From an uncultured Methanomethylovorans sp. (GTDB lineage: Archaea; Halobacteriota; Methanosarcinia; Methanosarcinales; Methanosarcinaceae), in the NCBI GenBank assembly GCA_937968035.1, contig CALBTS010000185.1:1-6612 (forward strand): DNA of 6,612 nt. Direction: 5' to 3'. This document shows positions 1 through 5,670 of the stretch, piece by piece (positions within the stretch are counted from its first letter, which is position 1; every line of letters begins with the position of its first letter). The notes under the pieces are model-generated. The model saw only the letters and a program-made list of their open reading frames with translations, was not told where the DNA came from and did no database searches. Both the position numbers and the translations under genes were made by a program.

Positions 1-1018
1 CTTCCTCCAGGCAGGAATTACCCTCGAACTTTACCCACTTCCCGCTCTGATATTCGTGCCAGAATTTTGATCTCTGAAGAGCCGATGTGCCGATATCAAT
101 CATCTGGAATTCTATGAGATGATAAGATTTACCGTCAAATCCAATGTCCATACCAATTATAGGAAAGTCTATTTCAAGTGTAAGCTTGCGTGCAAAATCA
201 AGAACACCTTCCAATTCATTGTCCGGAACCTGAAAAAACATGCCGCTGCCGCTGGCTCTGAAATCGTTCCTCCGGTTTTTTCTGTACATGCAGTAGAACC
301 TGCCTCCAAAATAGAGTACTTTGTAGTCACCACTGAGCCCGGGGATAAAATTCTGCACCACGAGGGCACTGCTGACAGGAGAAGTATCCAGCTGCACATA
401 ACCTTTTCGTGAAGGGTAAAGGAACTTGATAGTCTTCTTAACAAGGTTTTTGAAGGAGGTTATTACCAGATCTCTCAGTCCGGAGGCAATTATGGTACGT
501 CCTGCTTTTTCTATATATTTTTTGTACTCTTTCCTGTTGTGCGCCAGGTATACACCGGCACCCGCTGAGCTTGAAGCATGTTTTATAACGGCCGGAAAAC
601 CCTTGTCATATGTCAGTGCATCCACCCACGATCCGTAACAGGTGCTTTTAATTGTTTTCAGAGCGTCATCATCAAATCTCATCCTCATGAATTCCATGAA
701 TACCTTGTTGTGGTGAGCTTTAAGGTATTCATGACATGGCATCATGACAGCCCCCTGTTTCTCCAGAAAATAGACAAGGTCTTCAACGTACCTCTTGTAA
801 AAGGCACCAGGTGCTTCAGATGTCTGATATAAGAAATAGAAGTCCTGATAGTTAACGGACAGATCCAGCTCACTGAATTTGCACACTCTTACATCGTAGT
901 CCCTCTCCCTGAACCATTTGCTTATTTTCAGAACATCCATTGAGGTAAAATTCCTGAAATCGGCTTTGGAGACAAGGAAGGCATCCAACTCGTCTGTCAA
1001 TATAATTATTTGCTTCAT
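1..1018 (-). CDS. ATP-grasp family ligase-like protein (3' end beyond window)
   Basis: An open frame of 339 codons runs from an ATG at 1018-1016 to the left edge without a stop, so the C-terminus is missing. I read it as an ATP-grasp protein of the RimK-like type. Residues 141-156 (FPAVIKHASSSAGAGV) resemble the ATP-binding strand and glycine/serine-rich loop, with K146 as the likely nucleotide-binding lysine. Residues 220-232 (VVQNFIPGLSGDY) are followed by R249 and the block NDFRASGSG (251-259), typical of the central grasp region. D291, E303 and Q305 (GMDIGFDG, then LIEFQ) fit the metal-binding D...ExN pattern with Gln for Asn. The family joins a carboxylate to an amine or thiol through an acyl-phosphate. 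In a glycan cluster it might attach an amino acid or peptide to sugar carboxyls (inference). An AAGGAGAT sequence lies 12 bases before the ATG, rather far. The gene is more GC-rich than its neighbours. Family confidence is good; the substrate is unknown. Confidence 0.8.
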   Translation of the reverse strand, partial: MKQIIILTDELDAFLVSKADFRNFTSMDVLKISKWFRERDYDVRVCKFSELDLSVNYQDFYFLYQTSEAPGAFYKRYVEDLVYFLEKQGAVMMPCHEYLKAHHNKVFMEFMRMRFDDDALKTIKSTCYGSWVDALTYDKGFPAVIKHASSSAGAGVYLAHNRKEYKKYIEKAGRTIIASGLRDLVITSFKNLVKKTIKFLYPSRKGYVQLDTSPVSSALVVQNFIPGLSGDYKVLYFGGRFYCMYRKNRRNDFRASGSGMFFQVPDNELEGVLDFARKLTLEIDFPIIGMDIGFDGKSYHLIEFQMIDIGTSALQRSKFWHEYQSGKWVKFEGNSCLEE

Positions 1019-1030
1019 TTAAATAAACCA

Positions 1031-1038
1031 ATCTCCTT
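1031..1038 (-). promoter_or_regulatory. Shine-Dalgarno-like site of the ATP-grasp gene
   Basis: On the minus strand this reads AAGGAGAT, the strongest ribosome-binding sequence in the window. It lies 12 bases upstream of the ATG at 1018-1016, longer than the usual 5-9, with an AT-rich spacer. No alternative in-frame start lies closer, so it supports that start. Confidence 0.5.
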
Positions 1039-1090
1039 GTTGCGATCCTATTTAGATGATTACTTGTCAGCTATCAACAGTTTCACATGA

Positions 1091-1312
1091 TTAATCTCCA
1101 GCTACGTCTTTACAGCGTAGTTTTTTAAAAGTATCCTTAGGTGTAATAACATATGTAGAATATGTCGGAAAAAGAATTACCGGTAAATAATACTTAAGCA
1201 ATTTATTAGATTTTAACAATTTGTCAACTCTAGATAAGAGTACATCATTATAATATCTGAATTTGCCCAATGGCCATTTGTTTCTGTAAATTGCTGGTAG
1301 TAAACTGCTCAT
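1091..1312 (-). CDS. small hypothetical protein, translationally coupled (73 aa)
   Basis: This 73-codon frame starts at the ATG of an ATGA overlap: its start (1312-1310) shares bases with the TGA stop (1311-1309) of the upstream glycosyltransferase, the usual sign of translational coupling. The product is basic and rich in Leu, Lys and Tyr, with a mildly hydrophobic central stretch (about 40-54, KYYLPVILFPTYSTY). I see no complete domain and do not recognise the family. It has no clear Shine-Dalgarno of its own, which fits coupling. It could be a real small protein of the cluster, or the surviving N-terminus of a longer gene whose remainder was lost in the 72 bases before the ATP-grasp gene. 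Shifting frame near the stop adds only about a dozen codons, so one simple frameshift does not restore a long protein. Existence is moderately likely; function unknown. Confidence 0.5.
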   Translation of the reverse strand: MSSLLPAIYRNKWPLGKFRYYNDVLLSRVDKLLKSNKLLKYYLPVILFPTYSTYVITPKDTFKKLRCKDVAGD

Positions 1313-2514
1313 TCTGAAAGAAAACGAAGAATTCTTCTCATGCTTGTCTTATACTCAAGTAACTGCAAAGCTGTATTATAGCCTCTTGTTACTATTCCGT
1401 CTAATTCCTCATCATGGTCCATAATCCATTCTAGCTTTTCTCCTATTGATTCCGGGGAACCGCATTCAGCGAATAAAATGTGAACACCATCCAAAAAATA
1501 CTTCTCCATATCACCAAATCTAGTTGCTAGTATGGGCCTTTTCATTGCAAAATACTCTCCAAGTTTAGTTGGGAAGCCGGAACGTGTTTGGATTGTATCA
1601 GGGCGAGTTACTGCGAGACAAGTACATTGAGAAAGATACTTTTTTACCATTAATGAATCCACCAAACCGGTAAATGTCACATTGTCTAATACCCCTAATC
1701 TTGAACACTCCTCCCTTAAACCTGGTATAAGTGTCCTCCCAAAAGTGGCATCGCCTATAACGATCAATGAGACGTCTCTGCCTTTTCTGACAAGAAGACT
1801 AATTGCTTTTAGGAGATCAAAAAGTCCATCTTTCATATAAGGGGCACCACTATATCCGATAGTATATTTCCTCTCAACATTAGCCGATTCCCAATACGAG
1901 AAATCCGTTAAGTTAGGTTGTATTAAGATTTCTTCCTCAGAATATCCCAATTCAATAAATCTGAGCTTAAGAAAATGACTAAAAACTATTAACTTATCTG
2001 GAATTCTGCTTAGATACCTGAAATTAGCGGTATGCGAAGCACGTAAGATCCATCCAGCTAATGAATTCCGATATTGCGATTTGTCAATTATTTCAGCGGA
2101 AAACTTCACAAGTTTGACGCGTGATAACCTTGACATGAAATAAATTGGCAAATTGAAGAAAATATCACTATTGTATAATAAAATGGTAGTTGATCTTTTA
2201 CTTTTTAATATGCTGAATAATAAAAAAATCAACCTCAATAAACTTAAAGCCTGATCGAAGAGTTTAAGTATAACCATTTGGGGCCTCTGCCTGAATCCAA
2301 GGTATGTATATGAGATCCCTTCCCGAGTTTCATTTTTCCGTGGTCCAGTATATCGTAAACTGCCGAAAGCATGCCCTTTAAGAAGGAATACCCTGACATC
2401 TTTATTGTATAACCTTAGTCCTCGACAGAATAAGTTAAGATAGTTAGCGGCAGGTCCTCCTTCAGGGAAGTTACTGGAGGTTAATAATATATATTTATCA
2501 TTTCTACCCTTCAT
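1309..2514 (-). CDS. GT-B glycosyltransferase, family 4-like
   Basis: This is a complete 401-residue protein, the usual size for GT4 glycosyltransferases, which transfer a sugar from a nucleotide-sugar to a growing glycan at the cytoplasmic face of the membrane. The N-terminal Rossmann domain opens with ILLTSSNFPEGGPAANYLN (9-27), the typical acceptor-side glycine-rich loop. The C-terminal donor domain starts around 216 with YTIGYSGAPYMKDG (217-230; K228 and G230 match the common KG pair) and includes NVTFTGLV (278-285). The EX7E-equivalent region is SGFPTKLGEYFAMKRPI (312-328): the second glutamate (E320) is present but Ser312 occupies the first position, as in some GT4 subgroups. A hydrophobic stretch at 81-103 may aid membrane association. 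A TAAGGA sequence six bases before the ATG supports this start. It is flanked by the QueC-like gene upstream (62-bp gap) and the ATGA-coupled small ORF downstream. Donor and acceptor sugars cannot be told. Confidence 0.9.
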   Translation of the reverse strand: MKGRNDKYILLTSSNFPEGGPAANYLNLFCRGLRLYNKDVRVFLLKGHAFGSLRYTGPRKNETREGISYTYLGFRQRPQMVILKLFDQALSLLRLIFLLFSILKSKRSTTILLYNSDIFFNLPIYFMSRLSRVKLVKFSAEIIDKSQYRNSLAGWILRASHTANFRYLSRIPDKLIVFSHFLKLRFIELGYSEEEILIQPNLTDFSYWESANVERKYTIGYSGAPYMKDGLFDLLKAISLLVRKGRDVSLIVIGDATFGRTLIPGLREECSRLGVLDNVTFTGLVDSLMVKKYLSQCTCLAVTRPDTIQTRSGFPTKLGEYFAMKRPILATRFGDMEKYFLDGVHILFAECGSPESIGEKLEWIMDHDEELDGIVTRGYNTALQLLEYKTSMRRILRFLSE

Positions 2515-2520
2515 CCCAAA

Positions 2521-2526
2521 TCCTTA
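2521..2526 (-). promoter_or_regulatory. Shine-Dalgarno site of the 401-aa glycosyltransferase
   Basis: The minus strand reads TAAGGA, followed by six bases and the ATG at 2514-2512. Spacing and sequence are good for a ribosome-binding site and fix this start. Confidence 0.55.
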
Positions 2527-2576
2527 GTAATATTATTCTGAATCAATGGTATCACTATCAATTCCCTATATAACAA

Positions 2577-3389
2577 TCAGTATTTACAAATCCTCCAGCG
2601 AATTTTTTTCCAGAGTTTGAACCACATCTTATCAGCATTTTTGCGGTCTGTTTCATATCTTTTTAGACCTGAAGGAGTAATCCTGAACGATAATCCTTTG
2701 CTTATAACCTGTTTACATGGTGTACAAACACCACAAGGCTGATTCTTAACAGGATTATGGCAGAACCATGTCTTCATCATCGTTTCACCGTAACCCATCT
2801 TTTTGTATTCATCAACAATCTCCACTTTGGTCATTTCGCATATAGGATGTGGAAAATGAAAATTGCCAAAAATTGTGACCATCTCCTTTGTTGATTTGGA
2901 TTTATCAACAGTTAGATACGATATATCACCGACTGTTTCCTTTATTCTGATGCCGGATTTATTAAAATACTTCAAAATATGACCTTCTTCATTTTTTTCT
3001 ATGGTTAACTCAATCCCCGGGTGTATGTTTGCGAATCCTGCAAGCCACTTATATTGACTTCCAAGTGCTATTTCTTCAGCTAATTTTTCCTGAGCTTCAG
3101 ATATTTCATTATTCGTTTTAATGCTTTCTGCATCAACTATTATAAGCGGATCCAGGATGAACCTTGTTTGAGGGTTATTAATTATATCCTCTGTGATTAA
3201 CTTAATCGCATTAAGCTCATTTTCTATCGAATGCCTGTACTTATAATCAGTAATATAATATGGCTGTACACGGACATTAAATCTGGAAAGTTGGATAATA
3301 CGGAAACTAGAATCAAAGCCTCCAGTCCAAAATATCTCAACAGATGGCATATTTCCTTTATCAGTTTTCGGAATTAATTTGTTTGTCAT
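2577..3389 (-). CDS. QueC-like PP-loop ATPase (7-cyano-7-deazaguanine synthase homologue)
   Basis: This 270-residue protein carries a PP-loop, WTGGFDSSF (21-29), matching the SGGxDS ATP-pyrophosphatase motif of QueC. DYKYRH (48-53) lies where QueC has its DYGQRH-like motif. C210, C219, C222 and C225 form a CX8CX2CX2C site, the QueC zinc-site spacing. HPICEMTKVEI (181-191) corresponds to the QueC segment before it. True QueC turns 7-carboxy-7-deazaguanine, ATP and ammonia into preQ0. Here I cannot find the conserved F(V/I)PGRN motif, and the DYGQ motif is altered, so the substrate probably differs. The C-terminus (250-270) is rich in Lys, Arg and Trp and may touch membrane or nucleic acid. Placement between glycosyltransferases suggests glycan or precursor modification (inference). 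The start overlaps the upstream gene by 29 bp. An alternative ATG at 3350-3348 (Met14) lies 10 bases past that gene's stop, follows AAAGGA closely, and would give 257 residues with a more QueC-like N-terminus. Confidence 0.85.
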   Translation of the reverse strand: MTNKLIPKTDKGNMPSVEIFWTGGFDSSFRIIQLSRFNVRVQPYYITDYKYRHSIENELNAIKLITEDIINNPQTRFILDPLIIVDAESIKTNNEISEAQEKLAEEIALGSQYKWLAGFANIHPGIELTIEKNEEGHILKYFNKSGIRIKETVGDISYLTVDKSKSTKEMVTIFGNFHFPHPICEMTKVEIVDEYKKMGYGETMMKTWFCHNPVKNQPCGVCTPCKQVISKGLSFRITPSGLKRYETDRKNADKMWFKLWKKIRWRICKY

Positions 3390-4710
3390 TTCTTTGATAT
3401 GTTCTTATTAACAATTCTCGGAATTCGTTTCTTTTCTGTTCACCATCAAATAGTTCTGATGCAACTCGAACAGCAGTAGCACCTAGTTGTTTCCTGTATT
3501 CCTGATTATTTACCAAGAGTTTTAACGATGTTATTAGCTGGCTTTCATTGTGTTCTGTGACACAGTAACCGCAATTAAATTGCATGAAAAATTTTGATAC
3601 AGCAGTCTCACCATGTGAATAAACCAACACCGGCGTACCAGATATCATGTACTCTGATGCCTTTGTAGGCATTGAATACTTAAGAAATGAAATGGCTTTT
3701 TCATCAAAATCATTGGCGATTACTAATAAATCAGCCCCGGAGTAGATTTCAGGCAATTTGGAATATTCTACGATCTTATTAATCACAATACATTTATAGG
3801 ATAGAAGTTGACGGATAACAGAGGGCTCCGAAACGGGTGACTGAATGTGAAACCTGATGGTCAGACCCTCAGTGTTTAATTTGTCAATAGCTGCTGCAAT
3901 TTCCAACAGGGAACTACTTATACCTTGGCCGATTCTCCCTGAATAGAGTACTTTGACTGTATCCCCGTTAAAGGAATAGTCCCTTTTACTATACTTTCCC
4001 CAAAGGTGTATATCTATTGGATTATGGAAGGGCAGGAAATCCTTGGAATATTTCCTCTTGTATTCAGCAGACATAGCTTCACTTATGCTGAGGAAAAGGT
4101 CCGTCTTATCGAATAGTAACCTTAGCTCCCCATCTATCTTCCTGGACCAGAACCTCCCGAATGGTCCTCTCTTACCTATAGTAGAAGGCCAATCGTCCAT
4201 CATATGAATCACTGCTGGTATGGCCAAATAATCTTTAAGTTCCCGTGCAAATACAATCGTATCTAAAGAGGAGACCTGAAAATAAAGTAATTCGGGTTTA
4301 TAATTCTTTAACCACTGCCTGAAATTCTCGGAATTTCTGATTCTAGCAGCATTATGTAGTAGCCCTGCCCATTCTAAAACAGGATAAAAAAATCTATTTA
4401 CAGCAATATATCTGAGTGTTGATTTCCTCCGTACATGATTGATAGGTAGCTGGGTGTCCAGTTTTAATAAACCTGACTTGAATTTTCGTTGAATATAGTT
4501 GAAAGGGAAACGCCATATGAATTCATTACTGCCAAGTTGATAATAAGTATCACAGATATCTGTAGTGAGGTTATGCATTACATGCCCTGTGGCTGCAACT
4601 GCTACTTTGTCCTTATCCCATTCTCTGAAAAGATTTGAAAGGGTAATACCACCCCCGGATTTACTGTTAAAAGGTTGCCCGAAAATTAGAACTCTTGGTA
4701 AATTCGACAT
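3361..4710 (-). CDS. GT-B glycosyltransferase, paralogue of the gene at 5671-6612
   Basis: This complete 449-residue protein has the GT-B plan. The N-terminal domain has a glycine-rich loop, FGQPFNSKSGGGITLSNLF (10-28), and a distinctive VIHMMDDWPS block (167-176). The donor-binding domain begins about 251 with VKVLYSGRIGQG (252-263). LPEIYSGADLLVIANDF (319-335) and MPTKASEYMISGTPVLVY (347-364) cover the nucleotide-sugar region. E353 fits the second Glu of the EX7E motif, while Tyr345 replaces the first. The family moves sugars from nucleotide donors to lipid-linked glycan intermediates on the cytoplasmic side. The partial gene at the right edge is a clear relative: over residues 315-383 I count 45 identities in 69 positions by hand. 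The start ATG has no evident Shine-Dalgarno and follows the 290-bp gap, so it may head its own transcript. The 3' end overlaps the QueC-like gene, suggesting coupled expression. Specific sugars are unknown. Confidence 0.9.
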   Translation of the reverse strand: MSNLPRVLIFGQPFNSKSGGGITLSNLFREWDKDKVAVAATGHVMHNLTTDICDTYYQLGSNEFIWRFPFNYIQRKFKSGLLKLDTQLPINHVRRKSTLRYIAVNRFFYPVLEWAGLLHNAARIRNSENFRQWLKNYKPELLYFQVSSLDTIVFARELKDYLAIPAVIHMMDDWPSTIGKRGPFGRFWSRKIDGELRLLFDKTDLFLSISEAMSAEYKRKYSKDFLPFHNPIDIHLWGKYSKRDYSFNGDTVKVLYSGRIGQGISSSLLEIAAAIDKLNTEGLTIRFHIQSPVSEPSVIRQLLSYKCIVINKIVEYSKLPEIYSGADLLVIANDFDEKAISFLKYSMPTKASEYMISGTPVLVYSHGETAVSKFFMQFNCGYCVTEHNESQLITSLKLLVNNQEYRKQLGATAVRVASELFDGEQKRNEFRELLIRTYQRNDKQINSEN

Positions 4711-4741
4711 CTGAGGTAAAAAGTCTTTTTTGTTTAACGCT

Positions 4742-4759
4742 TACTTTATTAATAAAGTA
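4742..4759. repeat. 18-bp perfect palindrome
   Basis: TACTTTATTAATAAAGTA is perfectly self-complementary with 9-base arms and no spacer. It lies 32 bases upstream of the ATG at 4710-4708, in the only long gap of the window. It could be a dimeric regulator site or a chance AT-rich palindrome. With no loop and only two G/C pairs it is a poor RNA hairpin and not a convincing terminator. Confidence 0.4.
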
Positions 4760-4859
4760 TTGTTTAAAAAATGATTTGCTTTCTTATCCATTCTCAATCT
4801 AGTGACTGCAGGATGTTCTATATTCTGTATCAATAACTTGATAGATGAAGGTACTGTAC

Positions 4860-4881
4860 ATTTATTATGTTGATAATAAAT
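4860..4881. repeat. AT-only inverted repeat, possible hairpin
   Basis: Arms of nine bases (4860-4868 and 4873-4881) are perfectly complementary around a GTTG/CAAC loop. All stem pairs are A-T, so stability would be low, and no T-run follows on the minus strand; it does not look like an intrinsic terminator. It lies inside the 290-bp gap. Confidence 0.35.
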
Positions 4882-4893
4882 TGGGGAAACGTT

Positions 4894-4927
4894 CAAAGAT
4901 GTAAAAAGTGAATAAAACAGAGACAAA
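4894..4927 (-). promoter_or_regulatory. weak Bacteroidota-like promoter candidate for the 3361-4710 gene
   Basis: On the minus strand a TTTG (4927-4924) lies 22 bases upstream of CATCTTTG (4901-4894), close to the Bacteroidota -33 TTTG and -7 TAnnTTTG arrangement but with C for the first T of the -7 box and slightly long spacing. It would give a leader of about 180 bases. In such AT-rich DNA a match of this quality can occur by chance. Confidence 0.2.
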
Positions 4928-4967
4928 TATCTTCACAGGCGCGGAATTTTTGAATAATCTTATAATC

Positions 4968-4988
4968 ATAAAATGTTTTGCCACAAAA
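4968..4988 (-). terminator. weak stem-loop just after the acyltransferase stop
   Basis: On the minus strand TTTTG-TGG-CAAAA (4988-4976) forms a 5-bp stem and is followed by CATTTTAT. It begins 13 bases past the acyltransferase stop codon. The stem is short and has only one G-C pair, and the T-run is interrupted, so termination would be weak at best. Position alone makes it worth recording. Confidence 0.15.
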
Positions 4989-5000
4989 TGAGATAATAAA

Positions 5001-5594
5001 TCAAAGTCTACGAATGTACTTAGCTGGATTGCCGCCCCAAATTTCATTATCCGGAATGGACTTACTGACAACACTTCCTGCAGCTACAACTGAATTCTTT
5101 CCTATTCTTACTCCCTTGAGGATGATTGATCCACCTCCGATAAAGGCATATTCTTCAATTATAACACTTGCTGTTTTTACATTTGCGTTGTTTCTATGTC
5201 GTCTATCCATAGGATCTGTCGAATGAAAGTCTGTATCCCATATTTTGCAGTCACCTCCTATAAACGCATAATTACCAATCTCAATCCTATTCCAACATAC
5301 AATGGTGGAATTTGAAATTCCTACATTACTATGAATTATTAATTGTCCCTTTTCCCTTACAACTAGTCTTAGTATGCCATCACCACCAATTGGATTGATA
5401 TACTTTGATGAATTTGCCGCAAAGTTCCGACCAATGGTTATCTTACCTTTATTCCGCACAAAGATTAAACCATTAATGTGCCAGCCTTTATCTATATCAA
5501 CATCGTTCAACCTAATTATGACTAGATTATATAGGTACCTGTATCCTTTAATGGGACTTGTGACAATACGTTTTATAATGCCTAGAAATGTCAT
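5001..5594 (-). CDS. hexapeptide-repeat (left-handed beta-helix) acyltransferase
   Basis: The protein is 197 residues from the ATG at 5594-5592. An in-frame TTG three codons upstream (5603-5601) would give 200, but I prefer the ATG because no Shine-Dalgarno supports the TTG. Numbering from the ATG, hexapeptide turns such as KITIGRN (51-57), RIEIGNYAFIGG (103-114) and GVRIGKNSVVAAGSVV (161-176) build the left-handed beta-helix. WDTDFHS (119-125) holds the likely catalytic histidine, H124, in the DxDxH-like context of xenobiotic/WcaF-type acetyltransferases. The C-terminus IWGGNPAKYIRRL is the standard cap of this family. It probably transfers an acetyl group from acetyl-CoA to a sugar hydroxyl or amine of the glycan precursor in the cytoplasm. 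It lies between the two paralogous glycosyltransferases, 76 bases downstream of the first. Length is normal. The donor and the sugar position modified cannot be told. Confidence 0.88.
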   Translation of the reverse strand: MTFLGIIKRIVTSPIKGYRYLYNLVIIRLNDVDIDKGWHINGLIFVRNKGKITIGRNFAANSSKYINPIGGDGILRLVVREKGQLIIHSNVGISNSTIVCWNRIEIGNYAFIGGDCKIWDTDFHSTDPMDRRHRNNANVKTASVIIEEYAFIGGGSIILKGVRIGKNSVVAAGSVVSKSIPDNEIWGGNPAKYIRRL

Positions 5595-5601
5595 TTTATT
5601 C

Positions 5602-5658
5602 AATAAAGATTTTTACTAATGTGACTAATAGACTTGATTTTAGATCCTAATCTTTATT
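5602..5658. repeat. 10-bp inverted repeat spanning the gap before the acyltransferase
   Basis: AATAAAGATT (5602-5611) and AATCTTTATT (5649-5658) are perfect reverse complements separated by 37 bases. The pair spans the gap between the glycosyltransferase stop (5671) and the acyltransferase start (5594). In RNA it would form a weak long-loop stem ending just upstream of the ATG and including part of the alternative TTG codon, so it could modulate translation. Chance in AT-rich DNA is a serious alternative. Confidence 0.35.
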
Positions 5659-5670
5659 ATACTTATTGCA

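Noticed and set aside
119..832. Three plus-strand frames of 70 to 97 codons
   Set aside because: They lie antisense within the continuous ATP-grasp reading frame, which shows clear family motifs.
1326..1337. 12-bp palindrome GAAGAATTCTTC
   Set aside because: It lies within the coding end of a glycosyltransferase and is short enough to occur by chance; no associated signal was seen.
4741..4926. 61-codon minus-strand frame in the 290-bp gap
   Set aside because: No recognisable motif and no Shine-Dalgarno; another minus-strand frame overlaps it, and its composition is like AT-rich spacer DNA. A gene remnant cannot be excluded but is not supported.
5601..5603. TTG as start of the acyltransferase
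   Set aside because: An ATG follows three codons later and no ribosome-binding sequence favours the TTG; it remains possible.
4978..5619. Plus-strand frames of about 81 codons over the acyltransferase
   Set aside because: Antisense shadows of the hexapeptide-repeat gene, whose motifs are unambiguous on the minus strand.
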